Under the pieces are notes generated by a model that did not search any database, was not told where the DNA came from, and saw only the letters and a list, made by a program, of their open reading frames with translations. From Cercophora sp. LCS_1 (lineage: Eukaryota > Ascomycota > Sordariomycetes > Sordariales > Lasiosphaeriaceae): a DNA stretch of 64,000 nt. The stretch spans positions 17,148 through 81,147 of the forward strand of contig JAPZLL010000075.1 of the NCBI GenBank assembly GCA_036250225.1, given 5' to 3'. The number at the start of each line of letters is the position of its first letter. The first letter of the stretch is position 1. The translations under genes were made by a program, and so were the position numbers. This document shows, in pieces, positions 23,401-32,380 of this stretch.

Positions 23401-25501
23401 TGCTGTAAAAAGCATCCTGGTGTATTTGGTCTGGAACCCCGTAGTCCTGCATTGTTGACCGTACCTCCTCCGCCAACGGTGGCGCAGCATTCACCAGCCA
23501 CATGGTGGTTGCACCCTTCCACCGGAGCTTTGCCGGGGGCACCGTTGGTGATTTGGGATCTAGAGATGGCCTCCCCAAGCTTGGAGTCAGGGGAGACTTG
23601 GCAGAGGGCGTTTTGGGAGACGGCGATGCTGTCAAAGTCTCTTTTGTCGGCACCAGCGGGTCAAAGGTCACCACCCTCTTAAGGGGACTCTCCTGACTGG
23701 GTTGGGAATTGCTGCGTTGACTGAGTCTCAGTCTTGGACTCATGTTCTGAGCGTCTTTGACAACGGGGAAGTTGAGAGGCTGGTTTCCGCTGGGTTTGCG
23801 TCTCGATCCAGGGCGGCTCGGCTGGGATGAACGAGTCTTTGTCGCATTCACCTTACCACTGCCACCAGATGAGGCCGTTGGTTCTTGAGTGCCCGTGAGA
23901 ACCGTCAATTCCGCCTTGGGCTCATCAAGCTTGGGTCGTTTGACAGATATGGCCTCGACTACAACTGGCCGAGGACGCTTCAGAGAAACCTGGTGTGATT
24001 GTGCGGTGGCATTTCTGTCACCAGTCACCAGCCTCTGCGCTTCAGCAAGCAGCTCTTCGGGGAATGGCAGCTCAGGTCGCTTTCCGGTGCGCTGGCCACT
24101 GACAAACACCTCGGCTCCCGCACGGAGGCGGTTGATGGTGTACTTTTCCGGCATCTCCCATCCCTTGGTTGTGGGGTCCTCGGACTTTCTCTCGTCGGTT
24201 GCATCTTGGTTAGGATCATCGGGGAAGAGCTGTTTCGCTTCTTGACCAACCTCCAGCTCGAGAATGCCGTTTTCATCGAGGTCAACTTGATCTACCGCTT
24301 CTGGATGTCCTTCCAGAAAGCTCTCCTCGAGACCAAGCGCGGGAAGCAGGTTCTCCGGGAAAAGATCCTCCACAGAGTCGAGAACAGTCTTTACTCGTTC
24401 TTCGTGTGGGACCGGTGGCACATAGTCCTCAAAGGAAAACGACACTTCCTTCTCTTCCGATATTAGGTTCTTGATCTCCTCTCGGTAGCCCTCCTCGTGG
24501 ACCCAGCCCGGGAGGTCTGCACGACGGGTGTCTGCTGACATGGAAACCAGAACCTCGGAGGGAAGCACGCTGCTGTCTGGACTGAGAATACCCGTCCTTC
24601 GTTTCCTTCGCTTCGTCTCGTCTTTCCACAAGCCAGCCATGCTGTGGACGAGCTTGAGATCCGAGGGCAGCGGGTGATCCTTCTCGACAAAGCCATGATG
24701 CAATGGCCTGGCTTTGACCTCTTTTCGGTTCAAGATGTCCTTGACGCAGATGTCCACCTCAACGGAGCAATGACTGGCCCGGGGCAGACTGGGGTCGTCG
24801 GTGATCCGCTCAGGGGGTATCGTCTCGTCATCCCATGTTCGCGGCGCATCCTCGGAGAAATCATGCTGCGGGACAGGAGCACGGAAGACAACTCTCTCAC
24901 TGTTGATGTAGTCGCACCCGTACAGGTTGTAATCGACCATGAACTGCAGCAGAAAAGAGAGATGCGCCTCGTACGGCTGGAACTTTTGGCCCATGATCAG
25001 ACCCTGCTGGAGAAGATCCGCCAAACGGGTCATGACCAGCGGGTTGAGCATGTAGATCTTGAGGTAGAAGCGATAGCCAACATGAAACCCATAAAATGGC
25101 ACGCCCTTCACAAGAGTGATGCGTGCGACAAATCGGGGACTCTCGCGGTTCGTGTCCCTGCGATAGCTGATTCCCAGGGCGCGGTCAACGGACGAATGCA
25201 GCCGACACATGTACTCGCCAACTGTTCTCATAAGCGTATGCCCAGCACATGGGGAGGGAATCCTACCTGTCCGCCGGTCTAGTGGCCCCCGATACTCGAC
25301 ATACAAGTACGGAAACGCGCCATGGATGTGGGCGCACACCTTCTGCCCCGTTTCCGTCGAGCCAAAGACCCGGATGACGGGCACCTGCGGCTCTCTGGCG
25401 ACCTGGGACGCGCGAACATCGTTGCGAAGGCGCGGATCGTACCGTGTGGGCTTGGCCTGGTAATGGTCGATGCAGTTCAGTCGGACCTTGAACAAATCCA
25501 T
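20438..25501 (-). CDS. rev3: DNA polymerase zeta catalytic subunit Rev3
   Basis: B-family polymerase that extends from mispaired or damaged primer ends in translesion synthesis, working in the nucleus with Rev7 and Rev1. The unspliced frame is 1687 residues from ATG 25501. A 45-nt in-frame intron is likely at 25222-25266 (donor GTAGGA, acceptor CAG): removing it joins GPLDRRT to VGEYMCRLHSS, as in other Rev3 proteins, and gives 1672 residues. N-terminal domain 1-270; low-complexity Ser/Pro/Lys middle; polymerase motif A DFQSLYPSVM (about 1150), motif B KLLANVTYGYTS (about 1270) and motif C YGDTDSLF (about 1315). The C-terminal zinc module is CLVCG...CRRC (about 1582) and the second cysteine module CQSC...CDSKDC (about 1633) binds [4Fe-4S] in this family. 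Complete and intact. Confidence 0.97.
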   Translation of the reverse strand: MDLFKVRLNCIDHYQAKPTRYDPRLRNDVRASQVAREPQVPVIRVFGSTETGQKVCAHIHGAFPYLYVEYRGPLDRRTGRIPSPCAGHTLMRTVGEYMCRLHSSVDRALGISYRRDTNRESPRFVARITLVKGVPFYGFHVGYRFYLKIYMLNPLVMTRLADLLQQGLIMGQKFQPYEAHLSFLLQFMVDYNLYGCDYINSERVVFRAPVPQHDFSEDAPRTWDDETIPPERITDDPSLPRASHCSVEVDICVKDILNRKEVKARPLHHGFVEKDHPLPSDLKLVHSMAGLWKDETKRRKRRTGILSPDSSVLPSEVLVSMSADTRRADLPGWVHEEGYREEIKNLISEEKEVSFSFEDYVPPVPHEERVKTVLDSVEDLFPENLLPALGLEESFLEGHPEAVDQVDLDENGILELEVGQEAKQLFPDDPNQDATDERKSEDPTTKGWEMPEKYTINRLRAGAEVFVSGQRTGKRPELPFPEELLAEAQRLVTGDRNATAQSHQVSLKRPRPVVVEAISVKRPKLDEPKAELTVLTGTQEPTASSGGSGKVNATKTRSSQPSRPGSRRKPSGNQPLNFPVVKDAQNMSPRLRLSQRSNSQPSQESPLKRVVTFDPLVPTKETLTASPSPKTPSAKSPLTPSLGRPSLDPKSPTVPPAKLRWKGATTMWLVNAAPPLAEEVRSTMQDYGVPDQIHQDAFYSKDGDVPTRLREFAGKEFRIEGGGLLHLPDFDPDGASTATYGVKPEAPPDFDGIELAYRKKQKQCTIRRWDVAAPPPTFDEVNAWWAKKQKRKTATASQLSQATPTQKPYLSQVIGPTPKSKHGFKYSQKRKSTSVRHEAQYMSSMSLEVHVNTRGKLVPNPEEDEVQCVFWCLKSDEDSLLSSSQSNDKTVSGVVVLSEDGSLARRIRSQTADQVDEETSELDVMIRMVEIVRSYDPDILTGYEVHGGSWGYLIERARAKYDYNLSEEFSRTKSDSHGKSGKEADRWGFNTTSSIKVTGRHMINIWRAMRGELNLLQYTMENVVWHLLHRRVPHYSWRTLTDWYVDGGTSGLSKVLRHYRAKTRLDIEILEANELVPRTSEQARLLGVDFFSVFSRGSQFKVESIMFRIAKPENFVLVSPSKKQVGAQNALECLPLVMEPQSAFYSSPLLVLDFQSLYPSVMVAYNYCYSTFLGRIVNWRGSNKMGFTEYRRREGLLNLLKDYVNVAPNGVMYTKPEIRKSLLAKMLTEILETRVMVKSGMKQDKDDKTLQQLLNNRQLALKLLANVTYGYTSASFSGRMPCSEIADSIVQTGRETLERAIAFIHSVERWNAEVVYGDTDSLFVHLKGRTRAQAFEIGNEIAKEITNMNPRPVKLKFEKVYHPCVLLAKKRYVGYKYESADQAAPEFDAKGIETVRRDGTPAEQKMEEKALRILFETADLSQVKAYFQDQCARILRGAVSIQDFCFAREVKLGTYSNKGVMPAGAMISAKRMLEDARAEPQYGERVPYVVIAGGPGARLIDRCVAPEDLLNSSHATLDAEYYIGKNIIPPLERIFNLVGANVRGWYAEMPKVQQVRKVQAPGGGLFGGAGQKTLEWFMQSTSCLVCGVKMKGRRPEGRERPICRRCESDKEASMIQLQTRLNGEERSLNDVVKVCQSCAGMAPLEEVPCDSKDCPVFYTRTKQSTRLRAEKGVIEPVLRTLVQELDW

Positions 25502-25978
25502 GCTGGATCACAGGGCCTGGGTGGCGTCGGCTTTACGCGTGGCGATTCCGCGGACAGGGGCCGAGAAAAAGCAAGTTCTCATCCTGATCGGGAAGGCATG
25601 AAACCAAAAGACTCAGGAAACAGGCAGCAGTCTTGAGCCAAACAGGTGCATTTCGATTCATCCAAAACCAATGGAGATGTAATGCGATGCGACGCGTTTG
25701 GTTGTTGGAGGCGCGCGGCTCATCCATCGCCAAACCACGTGCCTGGATGAATCCTGCATCTCAGGGTTAGGGTACATATTGCCCTTGCATCAAACAAGCC
25801 CCTCAATCGCCCTGCAGCACCCGTTCCTTCCATCGCCACCAAGCAACAAACTACTCCCCCAATCGCCCTGCAGCACCCGTTCCTTCCGTCGTCAACAAGA
25901 AAGCGAGCGAACCTTACTCCTTGAAATCGCTCTGAGTGCACCAACATTCCATCTTCACCACCTTCACCATCCGCCCAC
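25502..25978. other. Divergent promoter region of rev3 and the 26-kb accessory gene
   Basis: 480 bp between two diverging genes. Contains a repeated CTCCCCCAATCGCCCTGCAGCA-like segment (copies at about 25800 and 25855, about 60 bp apart), both upstream of the accessory gene. Confidence 0.5.
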
Positions 25979-27118
25979 ATGGCCGACAAGAAAGCAACCG
26001 CCGTTCAGCTCGATCGGCTGACTCTCTACCCAGCAACACCACCAGAGACAGCATCTCCCGACTCCCCCACACCGTCTGTGGGCTTACCGGTCTCGCGCGT
26101 CGACAAGATCATCACCGAAATCCACGATCGCATCAGTGGCCGAATTGAGGTCGAAGAAGAGTGGTGGTGCATCAACCTCAGCCACGACGAGTTCAAGGCT
26201 TTTGAGGCACGGTTCGAAGCCGAAGGAGACTACCGCTGGCCAAAGTGAGTGTCCCTCTGTCCCTCTTTGTCCAGCTGCCCCTCGTCCAGCTACCCCTTGT
26301 CCAGCATTGACTGACCTCTAATTAGGTACGACTACTTCCCTCAGCTTGCCAAGTTTGTCCTACGTATGGCGGGCACTATCCACGAGTTCGTAGTCGATGG
26401 ATTTAAGGGCCTGGTCAGAGATCAGTTAACCGATATTTCGCGAGGTAACGACCAAGTCGCTGCCGATTTCGCTCGGGACGTATGCCCAACAGGAAGCCCC
26501 AAGATTGAGAGGGATGGTGGTTCCCATTGCCCAGATGGGTCATTTGCACATGAAGATGCGACAGAGCTTGGTGTCATCCTGGAGGTCTCACATTCACAAA
26601 AACGCCAAGATTTACCATTCCTCGCAGACGAATATATCCTGGGTTCAAACGGGTTAACCCAGGCTATTATTGGGATCGATCTTGATTACCAGGGAAAAGG
26701 AGCAAGAGTTATGGTATGGCGACCAAAGACGACCAAGAAAGAGATCAGTACCAAGAAGACCTTTGAGGGTACTTTTCGGGATGCAGATGGGAATTTGGTC
26801 AATGGTGGACAGAACCTCCGGATTTGGCTGAAGGATTTCGGTAACAAGCTTGATTGTCCCAATATCCAAAAGGTCGAGGGATCGATTACCATTTCCTTTG
26901 CTCAGCTATATAAGTTGGTACAGAAGAGTGAGGCTTTTGCCCAGACACGAAAGCGGAGACGGGGGTCGGATGAGGTTCTTAAAGGTAAAGACAAGCGGCA
27001 AATGGTCCGCCCGTCGCCTGAGGGACTCACATCCTCCGATGAGGAACGGTTTAAGGCAACCGAAGAGGAAGTTGAGAAACAGCTCAGCGACCAGGACGGA
27101 GATTATACCCCAGAGTAG
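25979..27118 (+). CDS. Fungal accessory protein with PD-(D/E)XK-like core
   Basis: Exons 25979-26244 and 26326-27118 give 352 residues; the 81-nt intron has donor GTGAGT, branch CTGAC and acceptor TAG, and the join makes WPKYDYFPQLAKFVLRMAG. The N-terminal part is polar with SRVDKIITEIHDRI. The core has IHEFVVDGFKGLV, then HCPDGSF (about 157) and LGVILEVSHSQKR (about 173), fitting the D...ExK-type metal-binding pattern with the last position altered (EVS). A later segment has QAIIGIDLDYQGKGARVMVWRP, as in a beta-alpha-beta nuclease fold. The C-terminal tail is highly charged and probably disordered. I know this kind of gene as a lineage-patchy, uncharacterised fungal family. Nuclease activity is inferred and may be lost. 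Confidence 0.75.
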
Positions 27119-27617
27119 GATGATATCTTAGGTAGATGGTAACTTATAGCCGTTCCTTCACACTGCGCGCGCATCTGTGTGTGGCCGTGCACCGCCATCA
27201 CCATCTCCGCGGAGGATGCCGTCGCCGGACTTGGTGGTTGAAGCTATCGCCAATTGCAATGGACAACATTAGTCTCACAAGAACAGAGGAGCGCGCAACG
27301 CCAGAACCAATTGAGAATGCCAACTTGAGCGATGAATAAGTACGCAGCGGTGTCTTGCGACGCCGCACGACCGCAACACTTCCGCCTTCCAGTGTCAAGG
27401 CATATGTTTCTGAGGGGGCCACCATTGAAGAACCTTTGACTCTCGCGTGCAATTACCGCCAGCCCAACCCATGCAATACCAAATATTTACCCGCAGGTAG
27501 TAGACGAGGAAAGGATTTGGGGGGTAGAAGTTTTATGGGCACTATTTATAGGACTTACGAGCCAACAATTGCCAAAGGGTCTTCAATGGGGATGCCCTCA
27601 GTCACACGAACCTATTG
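27119..27617. other. Intergenic; possible decayed ORF
   Basis: From about 27253 a plus-strand frame reads well (NISLTRTEERATPEPIENAN), passes one TAA at about 27337 and stays open to 27621. No family recognised, so it is left uncalled. Confidence 0.35.
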
Positions 27618-28369
27618 CTAAGAAGCGGAACGGTCGGGGGTCTTGGACACCCTACCTTGGCCCATTTGCCCCCGTGTCAATATCGCGCCATCGCCGTAAA
27701 CACACCTTATTTGGTGTTGTTGATGCTGGGCTGCTACCTGCGGCTGTGACATGATCGCCGTATACGTGTGCTGACTTGAAGGCGGCGTGCCTGCAAATCC
27801 GCCAAACTGCTGTTGCGGCAACACCCGTTGTTATGAAGGCATCACCGGCCGGAGGAGCTGCAGAGGCGGGGGTTGCAACTGGCTTGGAGCCGCCGCGTGG
27901 CCGCTGCGAGGGTGATGCTGAGAGGCGAGGAAACCTTGCGATGGCGCCACTTGTTGTCGCCTCGGCGGCGCCGGTATCAATTGGCGGAGGCCCATCTGGG
28001 CTGGCGCGGTGGAAAGAGGAGGTCGCTGGCCGCCATAAACTTGCTCAAGGCCAAAGGCGGCTTCCTCTTGAAAGGCTCGCTTTTGCGCGCGCGTTTGTGT
28101 ACTCGCTTTGCTTGGCCGAGGCGGTTCGTGGTGAGAAGGCACGCGATTGTTATCCTCTCGATCTCGGTCGCGGGGTTTGGCCGATTGCCGTGATGGCCGG
28201 AAGCCGAGAGGGTGTTGTTCGTAACGCTAGGGATTGAGGAGGTGGCCGTCGGTGTTACCATGGTCGGTATGGCCGTGGTCGATGAAGGCGGCGGCGGCTT
28301 CTTGAGCTGGAACAGCCTCGTTACGGGGACGTCGTCGGAGGCCTCGGCGGACGGTGGGATCCTGAATTG
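27618..28369 (-). pseudogene. Pro/Gln-rich gene remnant, unrecognised
   Basis: Minus-strand coding-like frame beginning after a good acceptor (CTGATGATTATCAG) at 28369: FRIPPSAEASDDVPVTRLFQ and a Pro/Ser/Thr-rich part. The reading frame must shift by one base at about 28145-28200 to continue as SHHEPPRPSKASTQTRAQKR and QLIPAPPRRQQ. A TAA at 27831-27833 then interrupts the same frame before QQQFGGFAGTPPSS. No in-frame ATG precedes it. A frameshift plus a nonsense codon suggest a pseudogene. It lies divergently upstream of slu7. Alternatively the frame change could be an unrecognised intron. Confidence 0.45.
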
Positions 28370-28678
28370 CTGATAATCATCAGTTGAAGCTATCACAAGT
28401 GCGGGGTTTGGGGGTATTATAGGAGAAGCCCAAATATACTATGCCTCACAACCGTTTGATGCTGCGGTGGTAAATTCGCCATGTGGTCTTTTTTGTACCA
28501 TCTCAGGTTTGGAGTCGGACTCTTTCGTCATACCACTTGCCTGTGGCCGTGCGGCTCAGGAACAGCCGAAAAATGACCTGATGCGGACGGACCCCACAAT
28601 CGCCGCAACACCGCAAAGTTTCACGACATCAAACATCGCGTCACCACGCCACCCCCCAACACTCCTGATCCCGATCAA

Positions 28679-29911
28679 ATGCCTCCACCGAATCGACCAG
28701 AGCAACAGCCGACTGGCGCCAATAGCACCCCGGTTGGCGGTGCCGGTGCAGCGCGAAAGGAAGACAACATCTACATTCCGTCGTACATCAGCAAACAGCC
28801 GTTTTACGTCCAAGGCCTCGACGACCAGGACGACTCGCTCAAGCATCAACGTTCGCGCGCCGCCGAGGAAGAAGAAAAGACATCCCTCGCGCTCAAAGGC
28901 CGCAAGGGGCCCGCGCGGACAAAATGGGTCAAAGGCGCCTGCGAAAACTGCGGCGCAAAGGGCCACCAGAAAAAGGACTGCCTCGAGCGGCCGCGGAAAA
29001 TCGGCGCCAAGTGGTCAGGGCGAGACATCCAAGCCGACCGGGCAGTCCACGAGGTGAAGCAGGGATACGAGGCCAAGCGCGATGTCTACCAGACCTACGA
29101 CCCCAAACAATACCAGGAGGTGGTGGAGGAGTACAACATGGTGGAGGAGGCCCGACGGCAGCTGGTGGAAGCCAAGACCGAGGGCAACGGAGAGGCCAAA
29201 GACGAGAACGGCGAGGGGGCAAGGAACGAGTACGAAGAGGGCTTCAAGTACGCCGAGGAGTCCGAGATGGGGCGCGACAAGTCCATCAAGCAGTCGATGC
29301 GAATACGCGAGGACACGGCAAAGTATCTGCTCAACCTGGACTCGGACTCTGCCAAGTACAACCCCAAGAAGCGCGCCCTCGTCGATGCGGGTGCCATAGC
29401 AGACAAGTCGGCCGCTCTGTTTGCCGAGGAGAGCTTCCTGCGGGCGTCGGGCGAGGCCGCCGAGTTTGAAAAGGCTCAGAGGTATGCTTGGGAGGCGCAG
29501 GAGTCCAGGGGCGACACCAGTCTGCATCTGCAGGCCAATCCGACGGCGGGCGCCCTGTTACGGAAGAAAGAGACAGAGGAACGGGAGGCAAAACGGAGGA
29601 AAAAGGCCGAGATGTTGGCAAGTCAGTACGGCGAGCAAGCTGTGGTGCATGAGGCTCTCCAGAGGGTGACTGTCACCGAGAACGAAACCTACGTCGAGTA
29701 TGACGAGGCCGGTCTCATCAAGGGGGCGCCGAGGAAGGCAGCCAAGTCGAAATACCCCGAGGACGTCCTCATCAACAACCACACGACCGTCTGGGGAAGC
29801 TGGTGGTCAGACTTCAAATGGGGGTATGCCTGCTGTCACTCGGCCATCAAGAACAGTTACTGCACGGGAGACGTTGGCAAGGAGGCAAAGAAGGCGGTCT
29901 GGGAGGCGTAG
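28679..29911 (+). CDS. slu7: Pre-mRNA splicing factor Slu7
   Basis: Second-step splicing factor that helps choose the 3' splice site in the spliceosome. Single exon, 410 residues, ATG at 28679. Visible: EDNIYIPSYISKQPFYV near the start, a CCHC zinc knuckle CENCGAKGHQKKDC (about 88-101) followed by LERPRKIGAKWSGRDI, an acidic helical middle, YLLNLDSDSAKYNPKKRALV, and the C-terminal NNHTTVWGSWWSDFKWGYACC. The length is close to that of other ascomycete Slu7 proteins and no break is visible. Its 3' end faces rps9 (235 bp apart). Confidence 0.96.
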   Translation: MPPPNRPEQQPTGANSTPVGGAGAARKEDNIYIPSYISKQPFYVQGLDDQDDSLKHQRSRAAEEEEKTSLALKGRKGPARTKWVKGACENCGAKGHQKKDCLERPRKIGAKWSGRDIQADRAVHEVKQGYEAKRDVYQTYDPKQYQEVVEEYNMVEEARRQLVEAKTEGNGEAKDENGEGARNEYEEGFKYAEESEMGRDKSIKQSMRIREDTAKYLLNLDSDSAKYNPKKRALVDAGAIADKSAALFAEESFLRASGEAAEFEKAQRYAWEAQESRGDTSLHLQANPTAGALLRKKETEEREAKRRKKAEMLASQYGEQAVVHEALQRVTVTENETYVEYDEAGLIKGAPRKAAKSKYPEDVLINNHTTVWGSWWSDFKWGYACCHSAIKNSYCTGDVGKEAKKAVWEA

Positions 29912-30145
29912 CTGTAGTCATCATGATACCCGCAGACTCATTCATCACTGCGCACTTCAACGCTGAACGCGCTTCACTGACTAACGGCCAACGTGTCATT
30001 CGGCACTTTGTGCCAATCCTCGATGCATTGCACCCGAAACTACAAACGCCGTGATAGCATGCCTGTAGAGGCCAAATGAACCCGCCGAAACCCGTTTTTC
30101 GCAGCCTGTGCCGTGCACTCCGGTAACCCTGCCCAAGATGAATAT

Positions 30146-30905
30146 TTACTCCTCATCCTCCTCAGCATCATCGTCACCCTTCTCAGCAGCCTTGGCCTTC
30201 TTTCTGCGGACACGGCCGGGGCGGCCGCCACCAAAGGGCGAGGTGAGGGCAAAGTCAATGTGCTTCTGCGATTCGAGACGGACGATGAACGAAGGGACGT
30301 TGACGATCTGCTTGCCGACGCGGATGTGGCGCTGGCGGATGAGGACACGAGCGTGGTGGATCGACTTGGCGAGGCCGAGCTTGTAGACGCAGGTCTGGAG
30401 GCGGCGCTCCAAGAAATCCTCGGCCTTGAGGGCAAGGACGTAATCGAGCTTCATGCGGGACTCGTCGAGCACACCGACGCGCACGAGGCGGCGAATGAGA
30501 GCATTGCCCTCGAAGAGACGCTTGGGGTCCTTCTCGTCGAGAGTGAGAAGCTCACTGCGGCTGTTAGTTTTGTTGGCAAGCGGGATCGCCAAACGTACCG
30601 GGCAGCACGACGAATCTTGGAGAGGGTGAGGAGCACACGCCAGACCTCACGCTTGTTGCGGAGACCGTACTCGCCGACGAGCTTCAACTCGGAGTCCCTG
30701 GGAGTCCGAAGTCAGTCCAAGATCACAATCGACATGAGCAGAGGCAAGCTCGTGCTCAGTGGCCGGTGACGCAGGCGTGCCGCAGAGCCATATGAGCTGC
30801 TGCGCAGAGGCCGCTGGGAAAAGTCGAGAATCAAACGCACAATCGGGCGGCCTCGAAGGGGCGACGGGGGACCTTGGCGGTCTTGGAGTAAGAGAGAGGC
30901 GCCAT
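30146..30905 (-). CDS. rps9: 40S ribosomal protein S9 (uS4)
   Basis: Small-subunit protein binding 18S rRNA helices at the 5' domain, needed for decoding fidelity and early assembly. Exons 30841-30905, 30599-30697 and 30146-30554 give 190 residues. Exon 1 encodes MAPLSYSKTAKVPRRPFEAA. Intron 1 has donor GTGCGT, a CTGAC branch and acceptor CAG; intron 2 has GTACGT, CTAAC and CAG. The S4 RNA-binding part is clear (ERRLQTCVYKLGLAKSIHHA, VLIRQRHIRVGKQIVNVPSF). An acidic tail ends the protein. Transcribed divergently from rpl21 with 290 bp between start codons. Confidence 0.97.
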
Positions 30906-31195
30906 TGTTGGGTGTTGCGGCTTTCGAAGTCGTCGTCGTGATCTTCGGAAATTCGCAAGTGCAGCCGCTTGGAGGTGTAGAAAATTGAGGGCAAAGAGGG
31001 TTTGTGGTGGTCCGTGCCCCGCCTTGCAACGTGCCCTAACGCTGTGCGGTGGGGCTTTCGCTTAGTCACCACGATGCCCATCCAAGGCCCCAAGTTTTGC
31101 TTCACACAATTTCTTAAATTTGGTTGCAGCCCGGACGCTCTCAACGACGACCTCACCATCACGATCCACGACGCCCAACTTCACAATCAGGCACC
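30906..31195. promoter_or_regulatory. Shared divergent promoter of rps9 and rpl21
   Basis: The 290 bp between two ATGs pointing away from each other must hold both leaders and both promoters. The segment near 31026-31036 (TGCCCTAACGC) contains CCCTAA, similar to elements in fungal ribosomal protein promoters; that link is inference. Co-regulation of the pair is expected from the layout. Confidence 0.55.
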
Positions 31196-31779
31196 ATGGG
31201 TCACCCCGCAGGTCTTCGTGCTGGTACTAGATACGCCTTCTCCCGGAATTTCCGGGAGAAGGGTATGATCAGGCTCTCGACCTACCTCAAGCAGTACAAG
31301 TAGGTGCAGGGTTCAAGCCGCCGTGGTCGCGATGCTGACAGAGACACAGGGTCGGCGACATTGTCGACATCAAGGTCAACGGTGCCGTTCAGAAGGGGTA
31401 AGCGAACACCCAATTGCGACCGCGACAAAGGCTGACTGCGAACAGTATGGCCCACAAGGTCTACCACGGCAAGACGGGCGTCATCTACAACGTCACCAAG
31501 TCGGCGGTCGGCATCATCATCTACAAGAAGGTCAAGCACCGCTACATCGAGAAGCGCATCAACGTCCGTATCGAGCACATCCAGCCCTCGCGGTCACGAG
31601 AGGGTTTCCTCCGCCGTGTCAAGGAGAACGCCGAGCTGAAGAAGAAGGCCAAGGCCGAGGGCAAGCCCGTCCAGCTCAAGAGACAGCCCGCCATGCCCAG
31701 GGAAGCGCGCACAGTTTCGGTCAGCGGCGACAACAAGCCCCAGACGGTCGCCCCCGTCGCCTACGAGACCACGATCTAA
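31196..31779 (+). CDS. rpl21: 60S ribosomal protein L21 (eL21)
   Basis: Large-subunit eukaryote/archaea-specific protein. Exons 31196-31299, 31350-31397 and 31446-31779 give 161 residues. Donors are GTAGGT and GTAAGC, acceptors CAG. The joins make YLKQYKVGDIVDIKVNGAV and QKGMAHKVYHGKTG, as in other eL21 proteins. The start MGHPAGLRAGTRYAFSRNFR fits the usual MG(K/H)..G.R..TR.MF form. Complete. Confidence 0.97.
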
Positions 31780-32380
31780 GGAGGCTTTGGGTGTTACGGG
31801 TTCAGAGGGTTGCTTGATTTCTCTTTGCATGGGGTTATCGCGTTCGGGACGGAAAGATCTCCTGCATGGTTTGGTCAGGGATGCGCACTGCTCATAGGGA
31901 AAACAAAATACCATGGCGTGACCAAAGCTCGCCGGGCGCATGTGATGTTCGAGCCCGAGACAGTCTCGGTGATGTGAGCACGAGGTCATAGAAGAGCCAG
32001 ACACGTCTGGACACATTGAGCGATGTTTGCGTGCAATCAAGTCGTCAACCAGCCAGTCCTGTGTGCAATCAAGCCATACCCACCAGTCCCTCCGATGCCC
32101 ACTGTAATCGATATGCATGTCATCGTTGTATGCACTTATCGAGTTTCGATATGCATGTATCACATTCTCGATATGCGCCTACAGAGCTATTGTGGGGCTA
32201 TGAGGTCACCCGCTCACGGCTCGGCTTGACACGTCCACAATTCCGGCACCAAGAGCTCAGTGTTTGTCGTTCCGAAACTCTGGACGCCGCGTCGATGCGA
32301 CCCCAGGACGCACATTCTCTGCTCAGGTAGCGGGACGCAGACAGGTCTTTCTGCGCCTGCCACCCTGCGCAACAGGAAAC
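31780..32380. other. Intergenic region with short repeats
   Basis: Contains three TCGATATGCATGT or close variants at about 32107, 32147 and 32170. Otherwise the promoter region of the SMP/PH gene. No gene seen. Confidence 0.5.
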
